Below, piece by piece: positions 45,290 to 54,865 of a DNA stretch of 64,000 nucleotides. The DNA comes from Chlorobiota bacterium (lineage in GTDB: Bacteria; Bacteroidota; Ignavibacteria; OLB7): positions 18,649 to 82,648 of the forward strand of contig JAEUSP010000069.1 in NCBI GenBank assembly GCA_016788565.1, in the 5' to 3' direction. The notes beneath the pieces were generated by a model, which did no database searches, was not told the origin of the DNA, and saw only the letters and a program-made list of their open reading frames with translations. The translations under genes were made by a program, and so were the position numbers. Numbering within the stretch: the stretch's first letter is position 1; every line of letters starts with the position of its first letter.

Positions 45290-47806
45290 TTATCCCCCCT
45301 GTCCCGCTCCCCCGCCGCCACTATTACCGCCGCCGCCACTACCACCGCTCCCCTTGGTTTCGCTCTTCTCCTTCTGGTGCGATTCCAAACGGGGGATGGT
45401 GCCGAAGTTGTAGCTGATGCTTAGCCCCAGCGACCGCGAATCCCACTTGCTTTCGGTGTTGGTGTAGAACTCGGGCGTGCTGTAGATATTCTGCCACTTC
45501 TGCAAATTCAATGGGTCGCTGATCCGAAGCGAAATGGTGAGTTTTTTATCAAGCAATCGTTGCTGGATCGAGGCATTCCAGAACACCATGGAGTATGACC
45601 CCTGGCCACCAACCGCTGCGGGATTGCTGACATAGAGGCTGTTGCTGAACGTCAGTCCCTCCATCAACGTCAAGGTTAGCCAAAGGCTGCCGTTGTTTCC
45701 CGTGGCCGAGCTGTACAAATCCCCCGCGATCGCGCTGCCACGGTTCACTTTCTGATAAATGCCGCCGCTGGCCCGCAGGTTCAACCACTCCCACGGGCGC
45801 ACCGATACCGAAGCCTCGGCCCCAATGGAGTAGGTGCCGTTGAAGTTGGCGTAGCTGCTGTAATTCACACCATTTATTAGCTGCTGGCTGTTTTCGATAT
45901 TGCCGCTGGTGGTGGTGTAGTAGGGGGCAAACGTCACCATGTTCCCCATCCCCCAGAAGGTGTTGTAGCTTAACTCAAAATTGTTGTTGAACTCCGGTGC
46001 AAGGTCGGGGTTGCCGCTTGATTCCGACAGGTCATTCCAGCGGAATTTGGTTGGGTTCAGCGCGTCAATATCGGGCAAGGCAACGCTGCGGCGGTAGCTG
46101 AAGGTCAGGCTGTTCTGCTGGTCAATGTTCCAAGCCAGCGACCCGCTGGGGAACAGGTTGGTGTAGTTGCGGGAGACCAGTTCCTGGCCCGACTGATACT
46201 TGGCCGAAACAATGGCGTGCTCCATCCGCAACCCCGCCTGCATGGTGAACTGATCCGACAGCACAACCGCGCCGTTGCCGTACAGTGCGTAGATGCTGTT
46301 GCGGGGCAAATAGTGGTTGGTTTGCGTGGTGTCGCGGGTGAACTCACCGGTGGATTGGTTCATGTTTTCCACCACGGTGTTGTTGTCCAGAAAGTTCAGT
46401 TCGTTCTTTGCGCCCAGCGATAGTTTGAACGATTGGCTGAGTGAATTCTCGTAATCAATTTTGCTGATGAGGGTGGAGCCTGAGCGGTCGTAGCTGCTGT
46501 TCCGCACGGTGCTTCTGCCGGAATCAAGGTTGCCGTTAGCGCGGAAGAACCGGCTGATGTAGCGGTTGTCGCTGTTGTAGCCGTTGCCGTCGTAGCTGGT
46601 GCTCAGTTCCAGCGTGTGATCCGGCACAAACGTGTGCTTGTACAGAAGCGACCCGCTGTTGTAGCCGCCGGAATTGTCGGCCCCCTTGCTGGGTGAGCTG
46701 GTGTCGTAGAATCGGCCAACAATTTCACCGCTGGCGTTGCTGTACGTGTTGGCTCCGTTCGAGGTAAACTCCGACCCCCACCCGTTCAGGTTGAAGGAAA
46801 GGGAGAAGAGGTCCGATTCGGTGAGCTTGTAATCAAGCTGGCCGTTGCCGTAGTAGGAACTGGAGGTGGACTCGGAGTTCCCCCCTCCTTGAATTTTCCG
46901 TTCGTTGCTATCCAGGTAGTTCATGCGAAGCGTGGTGTGGCTGCTGGTGTTTGGGCCGTAGTATCCGCCGCCGCCAAGCGATGCGTTCACCTTGCCGCTG
47001 TTGTAGTACAACCCCAGCCCGCCGTTCAACCCACCTTTGGTATCTGCGCCGGTGTTCACATTTCCCCCCACCATGTCGCTTAAGGTTCGGCGGGTGACGA
47101 TGTTGATGATTCCCCCTTGATCCTTCGCGTCGAACTTCGCGCCGGGGTTGGTTCTGATCTCAATATCCTTCACCATCTCTGCCGGCAGCGATTGCAGGAA
47201 TTTGTTCCGCTGGTCGGCGGGCATGGTCAGCGGGCGGTCGTTCATCATAATCGTGACGTTCTCGTTCCCCCGCAGAAAAATCTTCCCTTCCTGATCCACG
47301 TGGATAGAGGGGACCTGGCCCAGCAGCTCGCTAACATTTGTGGCGGTGAAGTTTGGATTGTTCTCCACGGTGTGGACGGTTTTGTCGGCCATCACCATCA
47401 CCTGCGGACGTTCGGCTGTCACCTTCACCTCACCTTGCTGAAGCGTGCGTGGCTGAAGGGTGATGGTTGGAATCTTCAGCGATGGAGCATCGGCGGTAAG
47501 GGTGATGCTTGGAAGCGTGTGGTTTTCGTAGCCGGTGTAGCGGGCTTCAAAGGTGAAGGCCTTGCCAATCGGGACCTGCTGCACGGTGAACGCTCCGTTG
47601 TCGTCGGTAAGGTCGCCAATCGGTTTTGCGGTGGTGTCGGCTGCGTCGCGCAGGATGATGGTGGCGGCTTTCAGCGGTTTCCCGGTTGTGGCATCGGTGA
47701 CGACTCCGGTAACTGTCCCGGTAGATTGTGCTGCGGCAATCGCTGGCAGAACCATCAGCATCAGCAAACGATAGCCAGCACGCAGTGGAGGTTGCAATGT
47801 TTTCAT
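45290..47806 (-). CDS. TonB-dependent receptor / outer-membrane beta-barrel
   Basis: 838 residues. Signal peptide to about residue 27 (LLMLMVLPAIAAAQ). A carboxypeptidase regulatory domain follows (VTGVVTDATTGKPLKAATI), then a plug (about 130-240, with VHTVENNPNF and IRTNPGAKFDAKDQGGIINIVTRR) and an OMP_b-brl_3-like barrel. The last strand region SLGLSISYNFGTIP is followed by an extra tail of about 30 residues rich in Gly/Ser. Most TonB receptors end at the last aromatic residue, so this tail is unusual. Substrate unknown. It is a single-gene unit. Confidence 0.9.
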   Translation of the reverse strand: MKTLQPPLRAGYRLLMLMVLPAIAAAQSTGTVTGVVTDATTGKPLKAATIILRDAADTTAKPIGDLTDDNGAFTVQQVPIGKAFTFEARYTGYENHTLPSITLTADAPSLKIPTITLQPRTLQQGEVKVTAERPQVMVMADKTVHTVENNPNFTATNVSELLGQVPSIHVDQEGKIFLRGNENVTIMMNDRPLTMPADQRNKFLQSLPAEMVKDIEIRTNPGAKFDAKDQGGIINIVTRRTLSDMVGGNVNTGADTKGGLNGGLGLYYNSGKVNASLGGGGYYGPNTSSHTTLRMNYLDSNERKIQGGGNSESTSSSYYGNGQLDYKLTESDLFSLSFNLNGWGSEFTSNGANTYSNASGEIVGRFYDTSSPSKGADNSGGYNSGSLLYKHTFVPDHTLELSTSYDGNGYNSDNRYISRFFRANGNLDSGRSTVRNSSYDRSGSTLISKIDYENSLSQSFKLSLGAKNELNFLDNNTVVENMNQSTGEFTRDTTQTNHYLPRNSIYALYGNGAVVLSDQFTMQAGLRMEHAIVSAKYQSGQELVSRNYTNLFPSGSLAWNIDQQNSLTFSYRRSVALPDIDALNPTKFRWNDLSESSGNPDLAPEFNNNFELSYNTFWGMGNMVTFAPYYTTTSGNIENSQQLINGVNYSSYANFNGTYSIGAEASVSVRPWEWLNLRASGGIYQKVNRGSAIAGDLYSSATGNNGSLWLTLTLMEGLTFSNSLYVSNPAAVGGQGSYSMVFWNASIQQRLLDKKLTISLRISDPLNLQKWQNIYSTPEFYTNTESKWDSRSLGLSISYNFGTIPRLESHQKEKSETKGSGGSGGGGNSGGGGAGQGG

Positions 47807-47998
47807 GTGGATAGAGTAAAAGAGAAAGGAGCTTTCTTGTGTGTGACAGGGCGCGCCGCCAGAACGGTGGTGCCGATGGAGAGTTGCAGAAGGAGTAGCG
47901 GTTTTTTATCCGGCAAAACGCACTTGCCAGATAGGTGACGAGATTTCCCGAAAGGTGTCACCCGCTGGCCAAAAAAAGTCAAGATTGGAGAAGGGGAG

Positions 47999-48117
47999 GC
48001 GGGGATCGGGAGTCGGGAGTCGGGAGTCAGGAGTCGGGGATCGGGAGTCGGGAGGCGGGAGGCGGGAATCGGGAGGAGGCGGGGGATCGGGGGGATACTC
48101 CAAACGAAGTGGTTTGT
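47999..48117. repeat. GGGAGTC heptamer array and solo MITE end
   Basis: From 47999 to about 48090, 7-bp units (GGGAGTC, GGGATC, GGGAGGC) repeat. At 48093-48117 a single terminal repeat of the 116-bp element (ATACTCCAAACGAAGTGGTTTG) has no partner. The rest of the 47807-48363 gap contains no supported gene; the Spt gene promoter should lie here but is not clear. Confidence 0.7.
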
Positions 48118-48363
48118 GGCCAATTGCCGGGGGGAAAGAAGAGGGGGCATTCGGTGCTATCGGTTGGGGGAAACGGCACTTTCCGTACCAACCGCCAATC
48201 AGCGATTACCAATTACCTTCCATTGTTTCTTTGGAAGTCACGGGGTCGCGGGAATATATTCACCCCCGCTGGTTTCCGGCGCAGCATCACCCTGTGTGAT
48301 TATTCGCCCTCATCCCATCCCTTTTTCGTCAATCGTCCATTAGTTCAGATAGGAGCAGCGTAC

Positions 48364-50778
48364 TTGGCAGACATCTTTCAGAAGTGCCGCGATTTTACCC
48401 GCGCCGATGATGTGAAAGAAGCGGGATACTACCCGTACTTCCGCCCAATCGAAGTGAACGAAGGCCCAGTGGTCCGTATCGAAGGGCGCGAAGTCATCAT
48501 GGCGGGGTCCAATAACTACTTGGGATTAACCGCCGATCCCCGCGTCAAAGAGGCGGCCATTAAAGCTGTGGAGCAGTTCGGAACCGGGTGCTCCGGCTCG
48601 CGATATCTCACCGGTACGCTTCGGCTGCATGAAGAAATGGAGGTGGAGCTTGCCGACTTCATGGGGAAGGAAGCCTGCCTTCTGTTCTCCACCGGCTACC
48701 AAACCGCCCAGGGGGTAATCCCCACGCTGGTCAATCGTGGCGATTACGTTATCAGCGACAAGGATAACCACGCCTGCATTGTTGCCGGCAACCTGATGGC
48801 CAAAGGTGCTTTTGGCGACGTTGCCCGCTACAAGCACAACGACATGGACGACCTTGAACGCCAGCTTTCACGGTTGCCAGAGTCTGCCGGAAAACTGATC
48901 GTCACCGACGGCGTGTTCTCCACCTCGGGCGAGCTTGTTGAGCTTCCCCGGCTGAACCAGTTGGCGAAGCAGTACGGCGCACGCATCATGGTGGATGATG
49001 CCCACTCGCTGGGTGTCATCGGCGATGGCGGGCGCGGGACCGCCAGCTACTTTGGGCTGGATGATGAGATTGAGATGACGATGGGGACCTTCAGCAAATC
49101 GCTGGCATCGCTGGGTGGCTGGGTGGTGGGGGAAGAGCGGGTGATTAACTACATCAAGCACACCGCCCCCGCGCTGATTTTCTCCGCATCGCCAACCCCT
49201 GCATCGGTTGCCGCCGCGCTTACCGCGCTCCGGATTATGCGGGCCGAGCCATACCGGATTGACCAACTGATTAACAACGCCAACTACCTCCGCAACGGCT
49301 TCAAGGAGATGGGCTTCCGGATTATTGAATCGAAGACCGGAATCATCCCCGTGATTGTTGGCGACGACACACTCACCTTCATCTTCTGGCGCCGGCTGTA
49401 CGACGCTGGCGTGTTCGTCAACGCATTTATCTCCCCCGGCGTGATGCCCGGCTTGCAGATGATGCGCACCTCCGTAATGGCCACCCACGAAAAAGAACAC
49501 CTTGACCGAATCCTTGAACTGTTCGAGGATATTGGCACCGAGATGGGATTGCTGGAACGTGAGACCGGAGCGGTTGCTGCCGAGCAAACCGCCGCTGCCG
49601 TGGAGTCAGCCGTGGAATCAGGAAGTGGCCAGCTACCAACCAGCGGAACCGTCCGGTTGCGCCCGATGAACAGCCGCAAGGAACGCCAGGAATTCATCCG
49701 AATGGTGTGGGACCTGTACCGCAACGACCCCAACTGGACTCCCCCAGTGGAGATGGACAGAATGCGGCTGATTGATGTTGAGAAAAACCCTTTTTACAAG
49801 CACGCCCAGTTGCAGCTTTGGCTTGCGGTGAAAGATGGCAAAACCGTTGGCCGGATTGGCGCGATCATCAACGGAAACCACAACCGCGCCCACAACGACA
49901 AGGTGGGGTTCATCGGATTCTTCGAATCAATCAACGATCAAGATGTTGCCAACACCCTTATCAACACCGCAACCGCATGGCTGCAAGAAAAAGGGATGAC
50001 CGAAATCCGTGGTCCAGTTTCCCCAAGCATGAACGACGAATGCGGGATGCTGGTGGAAGGGTTCGACCAATCGGCGGCGGTGCAGATGCCGTACAATCCT
50101 TCGTTCTATCCAACATTGTGGGAGAACGCAGGCTTTGCCAAAGCAAAAGACCTGATGGCGTGGGAAGTGAATTACAGCACCAGCCTGACCGATAAAATGC
50201 GCCGCGTCACCGACCTGCTTCGCCAGCGTGGAAGCATCACCATGCGGTCGCTCCAGATGAAGAATTTTGCGGCGGAAGTTGAGCGGCTGAAAAAAATCTA
50301 CAACGAAGCGTGGGAGCTAAACTGGGGTTTTGTTCCGATGACCGACCAGGAGATGAACCTGATGGCCTACGAGATGAAGCAAATTGCCGACCCAGACCTT
50401 GTGTTGTTTGCTGAAAAAGATGGGAAGGCCGTTGGCTTCGCGCTGGCACTGCCCGACATCACCCAAGCCTTCCGTGCCGGAAGCGCAATCCCGCCAGGGG
50501 CAAAAAATCTGCCAACAGCAATTATGAACTTGATGACCAAGAAGAAAAAAATCACCCAACTGCGGGTGATTATTCTTGGGGTGTTGCCGGAGTATCAAGG
50601 CAAAGGGGTGGATGCTTTGATTTATCGTGAAATCATGGAGCGTGCCCACCGAAAAGGGATCGAGCGTGGCGAAGCATCGTGGGTGTTGGAGGACAACACC
50701 ATGATGAACCGTGCTGCCGAAGGGATGAACGCGCACGTCACAAAGAAATATCGGATTTACCAGAAGCAGATCGGGTAA
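48364..50778 (+). CDS. Serine palmitoyltransferase-like enzyme fused to GNAT acyltransferase
   Basis: 804 residues from TTG 48364, with an AGGAGC site 9 bp upstream; the longer frame runs through heptamer repeats. Residues 1-395 are an alpha-oxoamine synthase (fold type I PLP enzyme) of the Spt kind: start [17 protein letters not shown] (49-55), stacking His in NHACIV (135-140), MVDDAHS (209-215), PLP lysine K245 in [11 protein letters not shown]. An Ala/Ser linker (400-428) leads to residues 430-804, a GNAT-type fold resembling the YghO / bacterial ceramide synthase group ([37 protein letters not shown]). Spt condenses serine with acyl-CoA, and the second domain could N-acylate the product. 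That two-step role is inferred. Confidence 0.88.
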   Translation: MADIFQKCRDFTRADDVKEAGYYPYFRPIEVNEGPVVRIEGREVIMAGSNNYLGLTADPRVKEAAIKAVEQFGTGCSGSRYLTGTLRLHEEMEVELADFMGKEACLLFSTGYQTAQGVIPTLVNRGDYVISDKDNHACIVAGNLMAKGAFGDVARYKHNDMDDLERQLSRLPESAGKLIVTDGVFSTSGELVELPRLNQLAKQYGARIMVDDAHSLGVIGDGGRGTASYFGLDDEIEMTMGTFSKSLASLGGWVVGEERVINYIKHTAPALIFSASPTPASVAAALTALRIMRAEPYRIDQLINNANYLRNGFKEMGFRIIESKTGIIPVIVGDDTLTFIFWRRLYDAGVFVNAFISPGVMPGLQMMRTSVMATHEKEHLDRILELFEDIGTEMGLLERETGAVAAEQTAAAVESAVESGSGQLPTSGTVRLRPMNSRKERQEFIRMVWDLYRNDPNWTPPVEMDRMRLIDVEKNPFYKHAQLQLWLAVKDGKTVGRIGAIINGNHNRAHNDKVGFIGFFESINDQDVANTLINTATAWLQEKGMTEIRGPVSPSMNDECGMLVEGFDQSAAVQMPYNPSFYPTLWENAGFAKAKDLMAWEVNYSTSLTDKMRRVTDLLRQRGSITMRSLQMKNFAAEVERLKKIYNEAWELNWGFVPMTDQEMNLMAYEMKQIADPDLVLFAEKDGKAVGFALALPDITQAFRAGSAIPPGAKNLPTAIMNLMTKKKKITQLRVIILGVLPEYQGKGVDALIYREIMERAHRKGIERGEASWVLEDNTMMNRAAEGMNAHVTKKYRIYQKQIG

Positions 50779-50796
50779 AACAGAAGTCAGTAATTA

Positions 50797-50842
50797 AACA
50801 AGCCGTGTGGTGCATTGCTCACCACACGGCTTGTTTGTTTTG
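50797..50842 (+). terminator. Rho-independent terminator after Spt-GNAT gene
   Basis: AACAAGCCGTGTGGTG pairs perfectly with CACCACACGGCTTGTT over a 7-nt loop and is followed by TGTTTT. This ends the Spt-GNAT transcript before the AT-richer operon begins at 50985. Confidence 0.92.
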
Positions 50843-50984
50843 TGGTTGCTCCAGATTTATGGAGATAACCATAAACAGAACATCAAGGACGATTCTACCA
50901 GCCATAGCCTGCTGTAACCTTTCCATTTTTCGTTTACTCTAAGCCAGAGAAGGTGAACTAAAACAAACACACTAAAAAGCAAAA

Positions 50985-51629
50985 ATGAGAACAGCAACAA
51001 CAGCAAGAATTGCTGCTGCCCTTCTGGCAATAACTATTGGGGCATGTGCAGAAGATATTAGCGGTACAAGCAATGATACCCCCATCACAAGCAGCAAGTA
51101 CATAGAGCTTAATCAAGCCATGCGCAAGTTATGGTCGGATCATATGCACTGGACGTTAGCAACAGTTGATGCTTTTTTCAATGAGCCAAGCCAGGTAGAA
51201 ACAAAGCTCAATCGCCTATTAGACAACCAGAAAGAAATTGGAGCTGCGATTGTGCCGTATTACGGTCAGGCGGCCGGGGATAAATTAACTGCGCTGCTAA
51301 CAGTACACATCCAGCAAGCGGTTCCTGTATTACAAGCTGCGCAAAACAACGATCGAGCGGCTTTAGATAAAGCACTTGCGGATTGGTATAAAAACGCTAA
51401 CGACATTGCAACGTTTCTTTCTGAGGCAAATCCTAAAAACTGGCCTACATCAGTTACGGAGCATCATCTCAGCACGCACATTACTCAGACCACAGAGTAT
51501 GCCGTCAATATCCTTAAGGGCGATTATAGTGCATCAACAAAAGGATTTGAGGAGGCTCTCCAACACATGCTTATGCTTGCCGACCTACTTGCAAAAGGGA
51601 TTGCAGAGCAATTCCCAGATAAATTCTGA
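50985..51629 (+). CDS. Putative lipoprotein with four-helix-type domain
   Basis: 214 residues. Lipoprotein signal with lipobox IGAC (Cys at about residue 21). The rest is helical, with LWSDHMHWTLATVDAFF, NRLLDNQKEIGAAIVPYYG and DKLTALLTVHIQQAV. These match a family I recall from Bacillus and Bacteroidetes that is often mislabelled in databases. No function is established. It begins an AT-richer plus-strand run ending at 54198 and may be co-transcribed with it. Confidence 0.7.
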   Translation: MRTATTARIAAALLAITIGACAEDISGTSNDTPITSSKYIELNQAMRKLWSDHMHWTLATVDAFFNEPSQVETKLNRLLDNQKEIGAAIVPYYGQAAGDKLTALLTVHIQQAVPVLQAAQNNDRAALDKALADWYKNANDIATFLSEANPKNWPTSVTEHHLSTHITQTTEYAVNILKGDYSASTKGFEEALQHMLMLADLLAKGIAEQFPDKF

Positions 51630-51683
51630 TTAACCAACATCAAACACGAAACAACCAACAAACAAAACAAACTCTTAACGAAC

Positions 51684-52058
51684 ATGGAAAATCAACCAGT
51701 AAAACAGGCCTTTAACCTCCTGAAGTACACCTTCGTTGTTGTACCAATTGTTGCGGGGGCGGATAAGTTTACCAACCTACTTACCAACTGGGCGCAGTAT
51801 ATTAACCCGTCGTTTGCGGGAATGCTGCCATTTTCGGGCAATGCCTTTATGATGATTGTTGGAGTTATCGAAATCGTTGCTGGCATTATTGTGCTGAAAA
51901 AAACCGAAATTGGTGGCTACATTGTAGCAGCTTGGCTGACCGTAGTTGCCCTAACTCTGTTGCTTGGGTTCAATTACGTAGATGTAGCGGTCCGAGACCT
52001 CGTCATGGCTATTGCAGCGTTCTCGATGGCAAAAATCTCTAAAGCAGTAACGGCATAA
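51684..52058 (+). CDS. DoxX-like small membrane protein
   Basis: 124 residues with four predicted membrane helices (for example MIVGVIEIVAGIIVL and IVAAWLTVVALTLLLGF). The opening AFNLLKYTFVVVPIVAGADKF fits DoxX/DUF417-like proteins. These are linked to thiol or sulfur redox stress in some bacteria, but the role here is unknown. The next gene (sigma factor) starts 3 bp after its stop. Confidence 0.8.
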   Translation: MENQPVKQAFNLLKYTFVVVPIVAGADKFTNLLTNWAQYINPSFAGMLPFSGNAFMMIVGVIEIVAGIIVLKKTEIGGYIVAAWLTVVALTLLLGFNYVDVAVRDLVMAIAAFSMAKISKAVTA

Positions 52059-52061
52059 CCC

Positions 52062-52709
52062 ATGTTATCTTATCCAGAACTTGCAGAAGCAGAGATTATT
52101 GAGCGAATTGTAGAAGGGGATAAATCGCTTTATGAAATCATAGTAAGGCGATTTAATCCATTTTTATACAAAATTGGCAGGTCGTATAACTACAGCCATG
52201 AGGATACGCAAGATTTAATGCAAGACACTTTTATTGATGCGTATAAAAATCTGGCACATTTCAAAGGTGGCTCAACCTTCAAAACTTGGATTACCCGAAT
52301 TATGATGAACAACTGTTTTCATAAAAAAGAAAAAGCCAACTTTAAGAATGAAGTAATACAGGACATACCTGATAACTCGAAACCCATGTTCCAGCATTCC
52401 AATAACGACACCTATAAAATCGTTGAAAGCCATGAGATGCGGCATATCATTGAAGATGCCCTTGAGAAAATACCAGAAGACTACCGGCTGGTTTTTTTGC
52501 TCAGAGAAATCAATGAGCTTAGCGTGTCGGAAACAGCCAATCTTTTGAATATCAGCGAAGCCAATGTAAAAGTACGGCTCAACAGATCGAAAGCCATGTT
52601 GAGGTCCACAATAGAGAAATCTTATACTGCCAGTGAGTTGTTCGAGTTCAACGCTAAATACTGTGATGCAATGACAGACAGAGTGATGAACATCATCAAC
52701 AAACTCTAA
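52062..52709 (+). CDS. ECF-type sigma-70 family factor
   Basis: 215 residues. Region 2 (EIIVRRFNPFLYKIGRSY, then DLMQDTFIDAYKNL) and region 4 (IPEDYRLVFLLREINELSVSETANLLNISEANVKVRLNRSK) are both intact. No anti-sigma gene follows it; instead it sits inside the AT-richer operon. It may direct transcription of this gene set. Extra C-terminal residues (about 40, EFNAKYCDAMTDRV) are typical of Bacteroidetes sigma factors. Confidence 0.9.
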   Translation: MLSYPELAEAEIIERIVEGDKSLYEIIVRRFNPFLYKIGRSYNYSHEDTQDLMQDTFIDAYKNLAHFKGGSTFKTWITRIMMNNCFHKKEKANFKNEVIQDIPDNSKPMFQHSNNDTYKIVESHEMRHIIEDALEKIPEDYRLVFLLREINELSVSETANLLNISEANVKVRLNRSKAMLRSTIEKSYTASELFEFNAKYCDAMTDRVMNIINKL

Positions 52710-52740
52710 CCATGATTGCGAACAACATCTTGAGATACGC

Positions 52741-53127
52741 ATGAAAATTTATCACAACCCTCAGTGCAGCAAAAGCAATGCGGCATTGGAGCTTATCAGG
52801 CAAAGCGGGATTGAGCCGCAAGTGGTGGAATATCTGCAGACTATTCCGAACAAAGATGAACTGGTGGCGTTGCTTGCCATGCTTAACTTGCAGCCCTTAG
52901 AACTTATCAGAAGGAATGAACCATTATTTCAGCAAAAATTTGAAGGCATTACTCTTTCTGATGACCAGTGGATTGATGTAATGCTGCAACATCCCGAGCT
53001 TATTGAAAGGCCTATTGTTGTCAAGGATGGCAAAGCAGTTATTGCCCGACCAACCGAAAAGATGTTCGATTTGTTGTACAACAGAGACAAACACAAAAAG
53101 CACACCGATGAAAAGCGACATTGCTAA
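52741..53127 (+). CDS. arsC: ArsC-family thioredoxin-fold reductase
   Basis: 128 residues. The catalytic Cys is in HNPQCSKS (Cys9), and the family ERPIVV...GKAVIARP motif lies near residue 90. It could be a glutaredoxin-dependent arsenate reductase, or a stress regulator of the Spx/ArsC fold. No arsenite pump (arsB/acr3) is nearby, which weakens the arsenate assignment. Its last 20 bp overlap the start of the truncated haemoglobin gene, so the two are co-translated. Confidence 0.8.
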   Translation: MKIYHNPQCSKSNAALELIRQSGIEPQVVEYLQTIPNKDELVALLAMLNLQPLELIRRNEPLFQQKFEGITLSDDQWIDVMLQHPELIERPIVVKDGKAVIARPTEKMFDLLYNRDKHKKHTDEKRHC

Positions 53128-53491
53128 TAGAAGTGACATTGAAATTCTGGTGAACACGTTTTACGCCGAAGTAAACAAAAACGAAAAACTTGGCTATATT
53201 TTTAATGATATAGCGAAAGTAGATTGGGCGCATCATTTACCCAAGATGTATTCGTTTTGGGGGAGCATACTGTTGGGGGAGCATAGCTTTTCGGGAAACC
53301 CAATGGTTAAACATGTTGAGTTAAGCAAAATCGCTTCTATGACAGAAGTTGAGTTCAATGAATGGCTTCTGTTGTTTGTAAAAACGGTTGATGAACTATT
53401 TGAAGGAGAAATTGCTGATGAAGCAAAGAGAAGAGCCACAACCATTGCCAGAATTATGCTGAGTAAAATACAGATGGTTCAAATCGTGTAA
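53108..53491 (+). CDS. Group III truncated haemoglobin
   Basis: 127 residues from ATG 53108 (MKSDIANRSD), overlapping arsC. Group III pattern: MYSFWGSILLGEHSFSGNPMVKH with the proximal His in VKHVELS, followed by FNEWLLLFVKTVDELFEGE. The E-helix region uses VEFNEW where HFxRW is more common. Truncated haemoglobins bind O2 or NO. The adjacent flavin reductase could supply electrons, reproducing a flavohaemoglobin from two parts; this is inference. Confidence 0.85.
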   Translation: MKSDIANRSDIEILVNTFYAEVNKNEKLGYIFNDIAKVDWAHHLPKMYSFWGSILLGEHSFSGNPMVKHVELSKIASMTEVEFNEWLLLFVKTVDELFEGEIADEAKRRATTIARIMLSKIQMVQIV

Positions 53492-53532
53492 ACTCAAACT
53501 CCACAAAACTCACAAACCGCAAGGGAAACATC

Positions 53533-54198
53533 ATGGCACAAACAGTGCAAATCAGATCCATCGAGCATCTTACCCACGACGTATTGAAGATCGTTGCAGA
53601 GAAGCCAGACTTGCTGACCTACCAATCAGGACAAGCCGCAGATGTTTCCATTAACAAACCAGGTTGGGAAACTGAGCTTCGGGCGTTTACGTTTACTTCA
53701 TTACAGGAAGATGACTTTATTGAATTCAACATAAAAACATATCCATCACATCATGGAGTAACCGAGCAACTACTTTCGATGCAAGCAGGTGATGAACTGA
53801 TAATTGGTGATGTCTTCGGAGATATTCACTACAAGGGCGAAGGCATTTTTATTGCAGGTGGGGCGGGAATTACTCCATTCTTGGCCATTCTAAAACGGTT
53901 GAACACGGAAAACAACATTGGCGGCAACAAGCTGATCTTTGCAAACAAAACCAAAGCGGACATTATACGGGAGGATTACTTAGGCACGCTGTTGGGTAGC
54001 AACTTCATCAACGTACTATCTGATGAACAGGTGAGCGGTTACGAGCACGGTTTTATTACTGAGGATATTATCAAAAAACAAATTGAAGGCCATGAGTATT
54101 TTTACCTGTGCGGCCCACCTCCCATGATGTCAGCAGTGGAGCAGCATTTGGTGGCACTTGGAATACCAGAAGACCGGATTGTGAAAGAAGGGTTTTAG
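53533..54198 (+). CDS. Flavodoxin/ferredoxin-type NAD(P)H reductase
   Basis: 221 residues. FAD-binding element RAFTFTS (Arg-x-x-x-x-Thr-Ser), NAD(P)-binding GGAGITPFLAILKRL and the C-terminal CGPPPMM are all present. It is a stand-alone FNR-like module without an iron-sulfur domain. It lies 42 bp after the truncated haemoglobin and is the last gene of the run. The likely role is to reduce the haemoglobin or another small redox partner. Confidence 0.88.
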   Translation: MAQTVQIRSIEHLTHDVLKIVAEKPDLLTYQSGQAADVSINKPGWETELRAFTFTSLQEDDFIEFNIKTYPSHHGVTEQLLSMQAGDELIIGDVFGDIHYKGEGIFIAGGAGITPFLAILKRLNTENNIGGNKLIFANKTKADIIREDYLGTLLGSNFINVLSDEQVSGYEHGFITEDIIKKQIEGHEYFYLCGPPPMMSAVEQHLVALGIPEDRIVKEGF

Positions 54199-54225
54199 AT
54201 TTAGAATGGTAGCAAACAAAAAAGA

Positions 54226-54807
54226 TCACGAGAGTAAAAGGCTCCCAGATTCTTGCAAATTCCCCCCAAAAGTGATGATGCCATCAGTGTGGCCTGCCAT
54301 TGCTATGATATTTCGGTTTCCCAGCGATTTTTCGCGGAACAGCCGCTCAATTTCCCAAGCCATTTCTGGTGTGCCGTAGGGGACAGCGGAATCGGTTGTT
54401 GGGGCGACGTGCAGCAATTGCTTCCAGCGGTGGCTGTCGTGCACGTGGATTACTGCCTGAACCGCAGCGTTGCACCGGTAAATTGCCGCATGAGTCATCG
54501 CTTCGCTTGAGGCTTGAATCGGCCCAGAGCAAACCAAGAAATTCGCCGCAAGATCAACCTGCGTCACTTTCGTGAAATGCTCTGGGCCAATTGTTGCTAT
54601 CCCCCCAGTTTGGGTTCCGCTGATGATGCACCCCTGATCCCACCGGATACTGATATTCCCAAAACCAACCCCGTTGCTATCGGCACCGATAAGGCCTGCG
54701 GCAAACAGCTTCCCACGCCAGCTGCACAACTCCTGCACCACCTCCAACTCTACCGGTTCCGCCCGTATCCATTGGCAGTGATATTTGATGTAGCCTTCAT
54801 CCGTCAT
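54226..54807 (-). CDS. Class II aldolase/adducin family protein
   Basis: 193 residues. GNISIRW at the N-terminal side, SSEAMTHAAIYR, the metal-ligand HVHD (about 110) and the later His in MAGHTDGIITFG are as in class II aldolases such as fuculose-1-phosphate aldolase and methylthioribulose phosphate dehydratase. The substrate is unknown. It is the only gene on this strand before the DUF3160 gene, and the operon on the other strand converges on it. Confidence 0.85.
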   Translation of the reverse strand: MTDEGYIKYHCQWIRAEPVELEVVQELCSWRGKLFAAGLIGADSNGVGFGNISIRWDQGCIISGTQTGGIATIGPEHFTKVTQVDLAANFLVCSGPIQASSEAMTHAAIYRCNAAVQAVIHVHDSHRWKQLLHVAPTTDSAVPYGTPEMAWEIERLFREKSLGNRNIIAMAGHTDGIITFGGNLQESGSLLLS

Positions 54808-54865
54808 GCGCTTAATCCAAACAGAATAATCGGAAGGGATGGTTGTTGAGATTGCTCATTGTACC

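Noticed and set aside
47935..48363. 143-codon N-terminal extension of the Spt-GNAT gene
   Set aside because: It translates a heptamer array and a solo MITE end; the TTG at 48364 has a good AGGAGC site and gives the normal Spt N-terminus.
52741..53127. Complete arsenic-resistance operon
   Set aside because: Only the ArsC-like gene is present; no arsB/acr3, arsR or arsA homologue is seen in the run.
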